A DNA stretch of 64,000 nucleotides from Nostoc sp. JL34 (GCF_017114945.1 NZ_JABXKQ010000169.1:62001-126000), one strand, 5' to 3'; counted from the stretch's first letter, positions 36,889-46,940 are shown. The notes: generated by a model not told the origin, from the sequence alone. Numbers and translations: made by a program.

Positions 36889-39333
36889 CTAATGAGCAGC
36901 ACAAGATGTAGCGGTGAGCAAGGAGTTATGGGGCGAAGCAATGGGTACTTGAGCAACCAGAACCACGTTCCCATTAGCATCCATTACCCATCCTTGGGCT
37001 TCCACAATTTGAGTAGATTCATTGACAGAATTAACTTTCTGTGATTTTTCTTCTGTGTTTCGCTGTGCCTGAATACCCACTCCTTTCTGAATACCGCCAG
37101 CACGATTTTGACTCTCTGGAGAGAGTGTGATCCAATCTATTAGCACCGTATCAGCTATCAATGGCTCCGTGGGATCGGATGCTAGTCCTCCACGCCCAGT
37201 AGCAATAAATGAACTCCCGGCTATTTTTCCACCAGAATTACAACCAGCAGCAATTTGCTGGGAAGCATCAACCAGATTTACGGGCAATTCCACCAATCCT
37301 CTACTGGGGTCAGCATCTGGTGAGTTGATTTGTACAGTGCCACTCAATGAAGGATTTTGCTGAGAAAATGCAGTGATGTCACTTGTTCGCAGGTTCCTCG
37401 GGTTTATTTCTTCTGGATCAAGTCTCTCTACATCTGCACGGGTGCGGGGTACAAACCCAAAGATATTTTTAGTGGTGATAGTGACTTTACCACCAGAGCC
37501 AGAGAAGGCATTGGCAGTGATATCGCTATTTCCAAAGGGAGCCGCGACGATGAAGCCATTAGGTACTTTGATGGTGATATTACCGCCATCTCCACCAAGC
37601 CCTGTTGTACCTGCGTTAGTGGTTATTTGACTTTCGCGGCGCATCAATAATAAGTCCCGCACCTGTAGCGTAATATTCCCGCCTCGACCTGACTCGGTTT
37701 CAGCTGTGAGTTTTCCTTTATTGTTCAGAAGTATAGAACGAGCGGTTATATTTAAATCGCCTGCTTTGCCTAAGTTATTTGCATCTCCGACATAAATTAC
37801 ATTTTTTAGAGCTTGGCTGCTGACAGTTATTGCAGCCCCATCCTTGATAATCAATCGCCCTGTAGTTAGCGTCAAATTGCCGCCATCTCCAGGTCCTTGA
37901 GTCCCAGAAAACAAGCCACTGAGCCTAGAACCATTTGGTGAGGTTCCTATTAGTTCTACGGACTCTGAAGCGTTTACCGTCAAGTTTCCTGCTTTTCCTG
38001 TAGCTGGTGTAAATTGGTTAGGAATAGACATATATATACCCTCGGAGCTTGTTGATATTCTTGCTCCTCCTTGGATACGCAACTTTGCAGTGTTGATTGT
38101 GATACTCCCAGCGTTTTTACTACCATAAGTTGCACTAAATAATCCACTGGGTATTAAATCACTACCATCTTGCAAGAGAGGAATGGAGGTGCCGCCGATT
38201 ATTTGTACGGAATCTGAGGCGTTTATGGTCAATTGCCCCTCCAATTGTGCTCCACTTCTGACTACCAACTTCTTAGTAGTGATATTTATGTTTCCAGAGG
38301 TTCCATTAGAGAAACTCTGAGTAAAGAGTCGCGCATCTTTTTCAACTACTACAGACTCTGAGGCGTTCACTGTCAAATTCCCTCCTGATTGCACTCCAAA
38401 GGGATCAACTAGAATTAGTAAACTGCCAGCTACCCGCACAAGCTTGCCTTGCACCTGGATATTACCGCCATCCTCTCCATGAGTATCTACAGTAGGTCGA
38501 ATTTTATTTAACTGGATTAGTTGGACGTTCTGGAAATTTTGAACACCTTCATATCCCAATGCCCAACCTTGATTCGTTGGGCTTAAACTGACCAGACTAT
38601 TACCAGCGACGCTTCCTAACTCAACTCTTCCGCCCTTTGCTGTAATATTTCCCCCCTCTAGCGTGATGTCACCGCCTATAAGTGCCAAGGTTTTGCCTTG
38701 CTGCACCTGTAGACCAACGCCTTGCTTCAAGATATTAACTGCACCATCTGGTTTGGCTTGGGATTGATTGCGGATGGGAGCCGCAGTTGCTCCGAATTGT
38801 AAACCAATGGGAACACTTAGTGTCAGTAGAGGTGTAGTTTGAGGAGATGTAGCATTAAACTTTGTACCATCAGCAAAGTTCAAGCTACTTGCTGTACTTG
38901 CCACAAATGAACCGCCGATATTTAAAGAAGCATTGGCTCCAAAAACAATGCCGTTAGGATTAATTAGAAACAGGTTGGCTGTACCGTTAGCTTTCAGAAT
39001 GCCATCTATATTAGAAATAGAATTGCCTGTCACTCGACTGATAATATTTTGAATATTTATTGCATTGTTAAAGTGGGCTGTCCTTCCCGCAGACACAGAA
39101 AACTGTTCAAAGCTGTGGTATAAGTTTGTACCACGAACTGCCCCACCATCAATCTGGTCTATAGGCTGACCATCAATTAGCTTTGGTGTAATGGTTGAAC
39201 TTTCAGATCCAAGTGTGCCATCCTTTTGTATTTGGGCTAAGGCAAAACTCTCAAAGAAAGTGAGCACTCCAGCAATTGCTAAAGTACTCATTATCCCTAA
39301 CTCCCAGCACCAACTGCTTCTGTCTCCAGACAT
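36889..39333 (-). CDS. TpsA-type filamentous-haemagglutinin exoprotein
   Basis: 814 residues. A signal sequence (about 15-34) is followed by the TPS secretion domain (about 40-300). Its hallmarks are NIQNIISRVTGNSISNIDG, LFLINPNGIVFGANASLNIG (the NPNGI motif) and GSFVASTASSL. A right-handed beta-helix of repeats follows, with recurring GGNLTVNASESVELIG-type units (about 300-690). The C-terminus is a shorter variable region. It would be exported by a TpsB barrel. One such transporter is at 20487-22271 but unlinked. Likely surface adhesion or biofilm role. No toxin domain is apparent. Confidence 0.93.
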   Translation of the reverse strand: MSGDRSSWCWELGIMSTLAIAGVLTFFESFALAQIQKDGTLGSESSTITPKLIDGQPIDQIDGGAVRGTNLYHSFEQFSVSAGRTAHFNNAINIQNIISRVTGNSISNIDGILKANGTANLFLINPNGIVFGANASLNIGGSFVASTASSLNFADGTKFNATSPQTTPLLTLSVPIGLQFGATAAPIRNQSQAKPDGAVNILKQGVGLQVQQGKTLALIGGDITLEGGNITAKGGRVELGSVAGNSLVSLSPTNQGWALGYEGVQNFQNVQLIQLNKIRPTVDTHGEDGGNIQVQGKLVRVAGSLLILVDPFGVQSGGNLTVNASESVVVEKDARLFTQSFSNGTSGNINITTKKLVVRSGAQLEGQLTINASDSVQIIGGTSIPLLQDGSDLIPSGLFSATYGSKNAGSITINTAKLRIQGGARISTSSEGIYMSIPNQFTPATGKAGNLTVNASESVELIGTSPNGSRLSGLFSGTQGPGDGGNLTLTTGRLIIKDGAAITVSSQALKNVIYVGDANNLGKAGDLNITARSILLNNKGKLTAETESGRGGNITLQVRDLLLMRRESQITTNAGTTGLGGDGGNITIKVPNGFIVAAPFGNSDITANAFSGSGGKVTITTKNIFGFVPRTRADVERLDPEEINPRNLRTSDITAFSQQNPSLSGTVQINSPDADPSRGLVELPVNLVDASQQIAAGCNSGGKIAGSSFIATGRGGLASDPTEPLIADTVLIDWITLSPESQNRAGGIQKGVGIQAQRNTEEKSQKVNSVNESTQIVEAQGWVMDANGNVVLVAQVPIASPHNSLLTATSCAAH

Positions 39334-39496
39334 GACAAACTTGCACCCAAAAAATAAGAGTATATTGAAATACTGCTCCTTGCTAATTAGGTATAGTGAT
39401 ACTTGAGATTATCTCTGTAGCCTAACTAGTAAATGCAAAGTTCAGCATTTTTATACTCACTAGAATAAACTTTTTATAGTGCAAAGACTAAATTAT

Positions 39497-39805
39497 TTAG
39501 CAGTTACAGCCGAAATAGTCGCCAGTTGAAGGGCAAGGAATACACCATGCTTTTTGCATTAGCACAATTGCCTGTTCTGTTTCTCCTGAGGTTGCTGGCA
39601 ATAATGCATTAGGTTGCTGTTCATTAACTGCATTACCAGATTTGATTTTATTTGGGTCAAGATTACACTCCCACTGAATAGTCAAAGCTCTATCATCTAA
39701 TACACCGTACTTCTGAAGCACTGCGTATAAGTCAGCGTTATGAACGCTTTCAAGTAGTTTCTGTTCAATCTCTTCTTTTAACTGCTGTAATGTTTCAGAG
39801 TTCAT
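39497..39805 (-). CDS. Short protein with cysteine-rich C-terminus, possible peptide precursor
   Basis: About 102 residues (MNSETLQQLKEEIEQKLLES..). The N-terminal two-thirds is charged and helical, resembling a leader. The last 15 residues, CIPCPSTGDYFGCNC, contain four Cys, with a fifth Cys earlier (QWEC). This layout suits a ribosomally made, modified peptide precursor, but no modification enzyme or transporter is next to it. An in-frame ATG at 39817 gives four more residues. I do not recognise the family. Confidence 0.6.
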   Translation of the reverse strand: MNSETLQQLKEEIEQKLLESVHNADLYAVLQKYGVLDDRALTIQWECNLDPNKIKSGNAVNEQQPNALLPATSGETEQAIVLMQKAWCIPCPSTGDYFGCNC

Positions 39806-40012
39806 AACTGTTTCCATTTCCTACAGGACGTGTATGATTGTTGATTCCGCTTGGCTAGGAATAATTACGCATACTGTTACAAAACTTAATATTTTCGTCC
39901 TGGATTTCCTTTAGGTTAGGTATTGATGATTTATAAGGAAATTAAATTGAAAAAGGCAGGAGGAAAACTACCCTCTGCTTCAGCAAAATCTAAAATTCGG
40001 ACAGCTTTCTCG

Positions 40013-40840
40013 CTAATTCTTAATCCCTGTCGCAGCAATACCCTGAATAAACTGACGCTGACCGATGATAAATAGGATCATCACTGGAACTGTTGCTATA
40101 GTAACTGCCGCCATCATCAAGGGCCAATTATTCGTAAATTGCTCTTGAAACTCTGCCAACGCCAGCTGCACCGTCCTTAATTCTGGGCGTGTCGTAAATA
40201 CTAAAGGCTTAAACAAATCATTCCATTCGCCGATGAAGGTGAACAAAAACAATGTCACCAAAGCGGGACGGGCTAAAGGTAACATCACCCGCCACAAAAT
40301 TTGCAGTCGGTTAGCCCCATCTATAGCTGCGGCTTCCTCTAACTCCACGGGAATTGTCTGGAAATACTGACGTAACAAGAAAATCCCAAATCCGTTGACC
40401 GCAGTGGGTAAAATTAGCGCCCAGTATGTATTTATCACGTGTCCCCACTTCAACACCAAAAAGATGGGAATCACCAATAACTGAAAGGGAATCACCAAAG
40501 TTGCTAAAACTACCAATAGCAGTGCTTGGCGTCCCCGAAACTTCAACCGTGCTAAGGCGTAACCAGCCAAAGCGGAAGTGACAATCTGAAACGCCGTCAC
40601 AGCGATCGCTACCAAGGTAGAATTAGCAAACGCCAGCAAAAATTTTCCCTGTTGCCACGCAACGCGGTAATTTGCTAAAGACCAGTTATTTTTGGACAAA
40701 TTTTCTGGGCTGGCGGCAGTTGATGCGAAGGAGGTGAGAAAGACCACAAACAGCGGTAATAAAACGATAAATGCCCCTAGCAGTAATACTACTAGGCTCA
40801 AAAAATCACCAGATTTCAGATTCGGGTTTGGTTTAGACAT
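40013..40840 (-). CDS. Carbohydrate ABC transporter permease (MalG/UgpE type)
   Basis: 275 residues with six hydrophobic helices. The cytoplasmic coupling (EAA) loop is EEAAAIDGANRLQILWRVMLPLARPAL. The family pairs with a MalF-type permease, a binding protein and an ATPase for sugar or glycerol-phosphate import. None of these is adjacent, so this is an orphan component, a common arrangement in cyanobacteria. Confidence 0.9.
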   Translation of the reverse strand: MSKPNPNLKSGDFLSLVVLLLGAFIVLLPLFVVFLTSFASTAASPENLSKNNWSLANYRVAWQQGKFLLAFANSTLVAIAVTAFQIVTSALAGYALARLKFRGRQALLLVVLATLVIPFQLLVIPIFLVLKWGHVINTYWALILPTAVNGFGIFLLRQYFQTIPVELEEAAAIDGANRLQILWRVMLPLARPALVTLFLFTFIGEWNDLFKPLVFTTRPELRTVQLALAEFQEQFTNNWPLMMAAVTIATVPVMILFIIGQRQFIQGIAATGIKN

Positions 40841-41020
40841 AACTTGAGCTGCAAAGCATTTATTTCGCTAGTACTAGAGCATTGCCCCCAGCAACAATTA
40901 ATCTATAAAGATAGTCTACTTGTTAAGTTAAATTAAACCACAGTGATTGTTACTCTCAGTTCATAGGGTAAATTCAATCCTGGTGTCAAATAATTCAGGT
41001 TTACAGGAGTAAACATAACC

Positions 41021-41719
41021 ATGCCGCAGCTTACAGACGAATTTAAAGAATTAGATTTCAAGAGCGAAACATACAAAGATGCTTATAGCCGGATTAATGC
41101 GATCGTAATTGAAGGGGAACAAGAAGCCCATGAAAATTACATCACATTAGCCGAACTGCTGCCGGAATCTCATGATGAATTGATTCGCCTCTCCAAGATG
41201 GAAAGCCGCCATAAGAAGGGATTTGAAGCTTGTGGGCGCAATTTGCAAGTCACCCCAGATTTGCAATTTGCTAAGGAGTTTTTCTCTGGACTACACCAGA
41301 ATTTCCAAACAGCAGCGGCAGAAGGGAAGGTCGTCACTTGTCTGTTGATTCAGTCTTTGATTATCGAATGTTTTGCGATCGCAGCATATAACATTTACAT
41401 CCCCGTCGCCGACGCTTTTGCCCGTAAAATAACGGAGGGAGTAGTAAAAGAAGAATATAGCCACCTCAACTTTGGAGAAGTTTGGTTGAAAGAACACTTT
41501 GCAGATTCAAAAGCTGAACTTGAACTTGCAAATCGCCAGAACCTACCCATAGTCTGGAGAATGCTCAACAAAGTAGAGGGTGATGCCCACACAATGGCAA
41601 TGGAAAAAGATGCTTTAGTAGAAGACTTTATGATTCAGTACGGTGAAGCATTAAGTAACATAGGTTTCACAACTCGTGACATCATGCGCTTGTCAGCCTA
41701 CGGACTCATCGCCGCTTAA
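41021..41719 (+). CDS. ado: Aldehyde deformylating oxygenase (alkane synthase)
   Basis: 232 residues, standard ADO length. It is a ferritin-like diiron protein with the ligand motifs [20 protein letters not shown] (E61/H64), a central [18 protein letters not shown], and [10 protein letters not shown]. It converts acyl aldehydes to alkanes and formate. The next gene is aar, which supplies the aldehyde, the classic cyanobacterial hydrocarbon pair. The spacer to aar carries a perfect palindromic repeat. The sequence is very close to what I recall of N. punctiforme ADO. Confidence 0.97.
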   Translation: MPQLTDEFKELDFKSETYKDAYSRINAIVIEGEQEAHENYITLAELLPESHDELIRLSKMESRHKKGFEACGRNLQVTPDLQFAKEFFSGLHQNFQTAAAEGKVVTCLLIQSLIIECFAIAAYNIYIPVADAFARKITEGVVKEEYSHLNFGEVWLKEHFADSKAELELANRQNLPIVWRMLNKVEGDAHTMAMEKDALVEDFMIQYGEALSNIGFTTRDIMRLSAYGLIAA

Positions 41720-41733
41720 AAGAGTGCTGAGTA

Positions 41734-41764
41734 GAGACGCGATTAATCGCGTCTGTACAAGAGT
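41734..41764. repeat. Dispersed palindromic repeat between ado and aar
   Basis: Contains the perfect 20-nt palindrome AGACGCGATTAATCGCGTCT (41735-41754) followed by GTACAAGAGT. The same 31-nt unit occurs at 60243-60273 with one base changed. Each copy lies just after a stop codon. Confidence 0.8.
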
Positions 41765-41885
41765 GCTGAGTGCTGAATAGTTCAAATTTATCAGAACTTC
41801 AGAACTCAGGACTTAGGACTCAGGACTGTTGAACCACTTAAACATATTCCACGCCTCAAGACAGCATAAGCCTAATAATCACTAC

Positions 41886-42905
41886 ATGTTTGGTCTAATT
41901 GGACATCTGACTAGTTTAGAACACGCTCAATCGGTAGCTAAAGAATTGGGATACCCAGAATATGCCGATCAAGGGCTAGATTTTTGGTGCAGCGCCCCAC
42001 CGCAAATTGTCGATACCATTATTGTCACCAGTGTAACTGGGCAAAAAATTGAAGGACGCTATGTAGAATCTTGCTTTTTGCCGGAGATGCTGGCTAGTAG
42101 GCGGATCAAAGCAGCAACGCGCAAAGTCCTCAACGCTATGGCTCATGCACAAAAGCATGGCATTAACATTACAGCTTTAGGCGGATTTTCGTCGATTATT
42201 TTTGAAAACTTTAAGTTAGACCAGTTTAGCCAAGTTCGTAACATTAAACTAGAGTTTGAACGCTTCACCACAGGAAACACACATACTGCCTACATTATTT
42301 GTAAGCAAGTGGAAGAAGCCTCAAAACAACTAGGAATCGATCTGTCAAAAGCGACTGTTGCTATATGTGGGGCAACTGGAGATATTGGTAGTGCAGTTAC
42401 CCGCTGGCTAGATGCGAAAACAGATGTCAAAGAACTTTTGTTGATCGCCCGCGATCAAGAACGCCTCAAAGAACTGCAAGGCGAACTGGGGCGAGGAAAA
42501 ATCATGGGTTTGACAGAAGCACTGCCTGAAGCTGACGTTGTAGTTTGGGTTGCGAGTATGCCCAGAGGCGTGGAAATTGACCCGACCACTTTGAAACAAC
42601 CCTGTTTGTTGATTGATGGTGGCTATCCTAAAAACTTAGCAACAAAAGTTCAGCATCCTGGTGTATATGTGTTAAACGGTGGGATTGTCGAGCATTCCCT
42701 GGATATTGACTGGAAAATTATGAAAATCGTCAATATGGACGTGCCAGCCCGCCAGTTGTTTGCTTGTTTTGCTGAATCAATGCTGCTGGAATTTGAGAAG
42801 TTATACACGAACTTTTCGTGGGGACGAAATCAGATTACCGTAGACAAAATGGAGCAGATTGGTAAGGTATCAGTGAAACATGGATTTAGACCGCTGCTGG
42901 TTTAG
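41886..42905 (+). CDS. aar: Long-chain acyl-ACP reductase
   Basis: 339 residues, the usual AAR length. It begins [20 protein letters not shown], the conserved AAR start. It carries ESCFLPEML (catalytic Cys region), [15 protein letters not shown] (NADPH Rossmann) and [13 protein letters not shown]. It reduces acyl-ACP to fatty aldehyde for ADO. The frame opens at a TTG at 41829, but the ATG at 41886 matches the family. accA follows 112 bp later, and ado precedes it by 166 bp, giving one functional cluster. Confidence 0.97.
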   Translation: MFGLIGHLTSLEHAQSVAKELGYPEYADQGLDFWCSAPPQIVDTIIVTSVTGQKIEGRYVESCFLPEMLASRRIKAATRKVLNAMAHAQKHGINITALGGFSSIIFENFKLDQFSQVRNIKLEFERFTTGNTHTAYIICKQVEEASKQLGIDLSKATVAICGATGDIGSAVTRWLDAKTDVKELLLIARDQERLKELQGELGRGKIMGLTEALPEADVVVWVASMPRGVEIDPTTLKQPCLLIDGGYPKNLATKVQHPGVYVLNGGIVEHSLDIDWKIMKIVNMDVPARQLFACFAESMLLEFEKLYTNFSWGRNQITVDKMEQIGKVSVKHGFRPLLV

Positions 42906-42946
42906 TCATTGGTCATTGGTCATTGGTCATTGGTCATTAGTCATTT
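42904..42946. repeat. Heptamer GTCATTG repeats after aar
   Basis: Six near-perfect GTCATTG units start at the aar stop codon. The inverted counterpart (AATGAC units) is at 45112-45141, beyond accA and the SDR gene. Confidence 0.75.
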
Positions 42947-43017
42947 GTTATTTGCAAAGGACAAAGGACAATTGACAAAAGATAGATAACTTATAACTCG
43001 TACTTGTAACCCCTACG

Positions 43018-43998
43018 ATGGCAACTACCGAGCGTAAACCGCTACTGTTAGATTTTGAAAAGCCCCTAGCAGAACTCGCAACCCGAATCGATCAAATTCG
43101 GCAACTTGCAGAAGAAAATGGCGTCGATGTTTCTGGTCAAATTCGTCAACTAGAAGCACGTGCCATGCAACTACGTGAGGAAATTTTCACTAGTCTATCC
43201 CCGTCCCAGCGATTGCAAGTCGCTCGTCATCCGCGTCGCCCCAGTACTCTCGATTACATTCAAGCAATTAGTGATGAATGGATGGAATTGCATGGCGATC
43301 GCTGTGGTGGTGACGATCCGGCTTTAGTTGGTGGTGTGGGTCGTCTGAGTGGGCAACCGGTGGTGATGTTGGGTCATCAAAAAGGACGCGATACTAAAGA
43401 CAATATTGCCCGTAACTTTGGAATGCCTTATCCTGGCGGCTACCGCAAGGCGATGCGGTTGATGGAACACGCCAACAAGTTTAGTATGCCGATACTAACT
43501 TTTATCGACACCCCAGGAGCTTGGTCTGGAGTAGAAGCAGAACACCAAGGTCAAGGAGAAGCGATCGCTTACAACTTGCGGGAAATGTTCTGCTTGGATG
43601 TGCCAATTATCTGCACAGTTATCGGTGAAGGTGGTTCCGGTGGCGCCCTTGGTATTGGCGTAGGCGATCGCCTACTCATGTTTGAACACTCCGTTTATAC
43701 CGTCGCTACTCCCGAAGCCTGTGCCGCCATTTTGTGGAAAGATGCTGGTAAAGCTCCCCAAGCTGCCGTTGCTCTGAAAATTATTTCCCACGACCTGAAA
43801 AAGTTAGGAATTATCGACCAAATACTGCCTGAACCCACTGGTGGCGCTCATTCCGACCCATTAAAAGCCGCTACCACTCTCAAGCAAGTACTGATGGAAA
43901 ATTTAGACGAACTCAATCGTTTAACCGCTCCAGAACGCCGCCAACTTCGATACGAAAAATTCCGCAAAATTGGTGTTTTTACAGAAGTTGCCCACTAA
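43018..43998 (+). CDS. accA: Acetyl-CoA carboxylase carboxyltransferase alpha subunit
   Basis: 326 residues. Typical Acc[82 protein letters not shown], and [19 protein letters not shown]. It transfers the carboxyl group from biotin to acetyl-CoA, making malonyl-CoA with AccD. Its position after ado/aar places it with fatty-acid supply. Monocistronic or weakly linked to aar through a 112-bp repeat-rich spacer. Confidence 0.97.
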   Translation: MATTERKPLLLDFEKPLAELATRIDQIRQLAEENGVDVSGQIRQLEARAMQLREEIFTSLSPSQRLQVARHPRRPSTLDYIQAISDEWMELHGDRCGGDDPALVGGVGRLSGQPVVMLGHQKGRDTKDNIARNFGMPYPGGYRKAMRLMEHANKFSMPILTFIDTPGAWSGVEAEHQGQGEAIAYNLREMFCLDVPIICTVIGEGGSGGALGIGVGDRLLMFEHSVYTVATPEACAAILWKDAGKAPQAAVALKIISHDLKKLGIIDQILPEPTGGAHSDPLKAATTLKQVLMENLDELNRLTAPERRQLRYEKFRKIGVFTEVAH

Positions 43999-44357
43999 CA
44001 GCACTGCATAATTATTGATTAGCCAAGCAGCAATGCTATAATTGCCTATGTGCTTAAAGATTTTTAACAATCTAGCCATAGGCATTTGCATGTTTGGCAA
44101 ACCTACTCAATCTGATTGAGTTGTTTTTGTATTATTAAGTAATCTAATTTGAGTGTACGGCGTGGTTTTCCAGGCAACTATTTGTTGTCTTCATCGGTAA
44201 AACCCACAATATGTCATGGCGGCTATTGTACCGCATCATAGCATTTGCTTAATAAAAATCATCAGATTTTTAGATTCCTTTAATATATCCAAACCGAGAA
44301 GTGTGAATAATTGGATGGTAATAGGCTTTGGGAAGTGCCAAAAAATTGGGAGACACC
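43999..44357. other. Intergenic, 359 bp, no gene seen
   Basis: AT-rich. It holds the imperfect inverted pair GCCTATG (about 44044) and CATAGGC (about 44083). It presumably contains the SDR promoter. Confidence 0.4.
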
Positions 44358-45083
44358 ATGAGTGTTGAGCAAAAACGACGTGCCCTAATTACTGGGGCAA
44401 GTAGTGGAATTGGGAAAGCAACGGCTTTAGCCTTTGCGAAAGCGGGAATAGATGTCGCCTTAGTCAGCCGTTCTTTGGATAAGTTGGAGGCGGTAAGAGA
44501 AGCCGTAGAGCATATTGGGGTGGAAGCGAAAGCTTACGCTGTAGATTTAGCGCGGATCTTGGAAGTCAAAGACAAGATCCAATCGATCGCCCTTGACTTT
44601 GGTGATATAGACATTCTGGTAAACAATGCGGGCCTTGCCTATACAGCCACTTTGAGCGAAACTCCCCTAGAGGACTGGCAGCAGGTAATTGACTTGAATC
44701 TCACCAGTGTCTTTCAGTGCATTGTGGGAATTTTACCTTCAATGCGCGATCGAGGCACAGGCACAATTATCAACGTCGCCTCAATTGCCGCCAAGCAACC
44801 CTTTCCTGGTTGGGGAGCATACAGCGTTAGTAAAGCCGGTTTGATTGCCCTCTCTCAAACCCTGGCACAAGAAGAACGCACCCACGGCATTCGTGTCACA
44901 GCTATCTGTCCCGGCGCAGTCAATACCGAACTTTGGGATACAGAAACAGTCCATGTCAACTTAGACCGTTCTAAAATGTTAACCCCGGAAATTGTGGCTC
45001 AGTCAATTCTTTACACTGTTCTTTTACCACAACAGGCAGTTATTGATGAATTGACCTTGATGCCCAGCGCTGGCGCACTCTAA
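44358..45083 (+). CDS. Short-chain dehydrogenase/reductase
   Basis: 241 residues, classical SDR. The NADP-binding motif is TGASSGIGKATA at about 11-22, the NNAG motif is VNNAGLAYTA, the catalytic Ser lies in VASIAA, and YSVSK supplies Tyr and Lys. It may reduce 3-oxoacyl or another carbonyl. Its steady position beside aar/accA suggests a link to fatty-acid or aldehyde metabolism, but this is inference. I chose the ATG at 44358 (with GGGAG upstream) over a start at 44328. Confidence 0.9.
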   Translation: MSVEQKRRALITGASSGIGKATALAFAKAGIDVALVSRSLDKLEAVREAVEHIGVEAKAYAVDLARILEVKDKIQSIALDFGDIDILVNNAGLAYTATLSETPLEDWQQVIDLNLTSVFQCIVGILPSMRDRGTGTIINVASIAAKQPFPGWGAYSVSKAGLIALSQTLAQEERTHGIRVTAICPGAVNTELWDTETVHVNLDRSKMLTPEIVAQSILYTVLLPQQAVIDELTLMPSAGAL

Positions 45084-45111
45084 TTAGTCCTGCGTCCTTT
45101 GTCTTTTGCAA

Positions 45112-45141
45112 ATGACCAATGACTAATGACTAATGACTAAA
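45112..45141. repeat. AATGACT repeats before folE
   Basis: Four units of AATGAC(C/T), the reverse complement of the repeats at 42904-42946. The two arrays flank accA and the SDR gene in opposite orientation. Confidence 0.65.
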
Positions 45142-45160
45142 CCATAACCAAGACTAAATC

Positions 45161-45868
45161 ATGACTATTGCTAGTTCCAACGGTTCTAATTGCTCTCAAT
45201 CACCTTTGATTCCCGACTTGGCAGAAGCCATAACTCCTAGACCCGATCGCAATACCCACAACGGGCGACAAGCGGATGTGTTCCCGCCAACAGAGGAACA
45301 GCTGGACGAAATGAAGGACGCCGTGCGGACACTAATATTGGGCGTTGGTGAAGACCCTGAACGCGAAGGTCTCCTGAAAACACCCAAACGAGTAGCCGAG
45401 GCAATGCGGTTTCTTACCAGTGGTTACAACCAATCCCTTGAAGAACTCGTTAACGATGCCATCTTTGATGAAGGGCATAGCGAGATGGTACTAGTTAGAG
45501 ATATTAATTTCTTTAGTCTGTGCGAACACCACATGCTGCCATTTATGGGTAGAGCGCACGTTGCTTATATTCCCAACCAAAAAGTTGTTGGACTGAGTAA
45601 GCTGGCTCGGATTGTTGAGATGTATTCCCGGCGCTTACAAGTACAAGAGAGACTAACTCGCCAAATTGCCGAAGCAATCCAGACTATTTTGGAACCTCAA
45701 GGCGTAGCGGTTGTGATGGAAGCTAGCCACATGTGCATGGTGATGCGGGGCGTCCAGAAACCAGGTTCTTGGACTGTTACTAGCGCAATGGTTGGTGTGT
45801 TCCAAGAGGAGCACAAAACCCGCGAAGAATTTTTTAACTTAATTCGCCACCAACCAGCGTTCTTTTGA
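45161..45868 (+). CDS. folE: GTP cyclohydrolase I
   Basis: 235 residues. An N-terminal extension of about 45 residues is followed by the catalytic domain: [19 protein letters not shown], the zinc-binding [37 protein letters not shown], and [17 protein letters not shown] (Cys and His). It makes dihydroneopterin triphosphate for folate and pterins. It is 20 bp upstream of an AT-poor heptamer array. A MITE-like insertion lies between it and convergent trpF. Confidence 0.96.
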   Translation: MTIASSNGSNCSQSPLIPDLAEAITPRPDRNTHNGRQADVFPPTEEQLDEMKDAVRTLILGVGEDPEREGLLKTPKRVAEAMRFLTSGYNQSLEELVNDAIFDEGHSEMVLVRDINFFSLCEHHMLPFMGRAHVAYIPNQKVVGLSKLARIVEMYSRRLQVQERLTRQIAEAIQTILEPQGVAVVMEASHMCMVMRGVQKPGSWTVTSAMVGVFQEEHKTREEFFNLIRHQPAFF

Positions 45869-45873
45869 GTGCT

Positions 45874-45908
45874 GAGTTGGGAGTTGGGAGTTGGGAGTTG
45901 GGAGTTGG
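45874..45908. repeat. Perfect heptamer array GAGTTGG x5
   Basis: Five perfect tandem copies of GAGTTGG immediately after the folE stop, an STRR-type array. Confidence 0.85.
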
Positions 45909-45960
45909 TAGTTAATTTACAACTCAGGGACTGACAAATAGAAAAATATCCAATTAACTC

Positions 45961-46257
45961 TTGTGGGGTGGGCGACACAAGAGCCATATCAACTGGGCAG
46001 GCAGGATGCCATTGGTGTCAAGTTAAGCTCAAACTTCCTATGTCAATAAGCATTTAGGCTTAAAAATTCGGTTTGAAAGGGACAAAAAACGAACTTTTTC
46101 ATGGACTATTAATGCTTTGTTTATTAGCATCACTCCCAGCTTGCGTATAAAAGTCAGAAAAAAGTTCACCTTTATACTTCGTTCCTAACAAAACCTATCG
46201 TTGACAAATGGGTTTTAACCTTAAGTTGACACCAATGGCAGGATGCCCACCCCACAA
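45961..46257. terminator. Hairpin split by a MITE-like insertion between folE and trpF
   Basis: TTGTGGGGTGGGC (45961-45973) is perfectly complementary to 46245-46257. Removing the 46011-46236 insertion and one copy of the duplicated target leaves the arms about 35 bp apart, a probable two-way terminator for the convergent folE and trpF genes before the insertion. Confidence 0.5.
46011..46236. mobile_element. MITE-like non-autonomous insertion, 226 bp, with 11-bp target duplication
   Basis: The ends are terminal inverted repeats starting ATTGGTGTCAA, matching at about 20 of the first 23 positions. Direct repeats GGCAGGATGCC flank it exactly on both sides (46000-46010 and 46237-46247). There is no transposase frame. 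The 11-bp duplication fits IS4-type mobilisation (family knowledge). The AT-rich interior contrasts with the GC-rich hairpin around it. Confidence 0.75.
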
Positions 46258-46295
46258 TATTGGATAATTTATTTCTTGGAGTTCCCTCATCACTC

Positions 46296-46940
46296 CTAAC
46301 TTCTAAGTAACCCAATGTTCTTTAGGCTGTTAAATAGGAGTTCTACCTTATCTAAATCCTTATCTCCTGGTGTCCGTTCCACACCACTAGATAAATCAAT
46401 GCCGCTAGGATTAACCTGATTTAGGGCTTCCACAATATTATCGGCTGTTAGTCCTCCTGCTAAAAACCAAGGGCAAGTGGGGCTAAATTGTTCTAGCATC
46501 GTCCAATCTAAAGTTTTGCCTGTACCACCCAATTGTTGCGGATGGTAGGCGTCAAGTAGCAAAGTGTCCACATATTTGGTGTAATCAACCGCTGTGTCAA
46601 GATGCTCAAGATTACGAATTCTCAGTGCTTTAATAATTTCGACATTGGGTAAAGCTTGACGTATTTGGTCGCAAAAATCTGTTGATTCATCTCCGTGTAA
46701 CTGCACACCAGTCAACCCAGAATCAACAACTGTCTGGTAGATTTCAGGGATAGTAGCGTTGGCAAAAACCCCAATTGTGTCAATATTGTCTGGGAGTTCT
46801 GCCACTGCTGCCCGAATTTGGGATGCAGTCACGTAACGAGGCGAGGTTGGCACACAAATAAATCCTAGTGCCGTTGCGCCCAGAGAGGCGATCGCTATAG
46901 ACTGCTGTGGTTGAGTAATGCCGCAAATCTTAACGCGCAT
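46296..46940 (-). CDS. trpF: Phosphoribosylanthranilate isomerase
   Basis: 214 residues, a small TIM barrel: [13 protein letters not shown] (catalytic Cys), [43 protein letters not shown] (catalytic Asp), [13 protein letters not shown] and [16 protein letters not shown]. It converts PRA to CdRP, the substrate for TrpC at 15411-16301. It stands alone, convergent with folE and divergent from psaK. Confidence 0.95.
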   Translation of the reverse strand: MRVKICGITQPQQSIAIASLGATALGFICVPTSPRYVTASQIRAAVAELPDNIDTIGVFANATIPEIYQTVVDSGLTGVQLHGDESTDFCDQIRQALPNVEIIKALRIRNLEHLDTAVDYTKYVDTLLLDAYHPQQLGGTGKTLDWTMLEQFSPTCPWFLAGGLTADNIVEALNQVNPSGIDLSSGVERTPGDKDLDKVELLFNSLKNIGLLRS

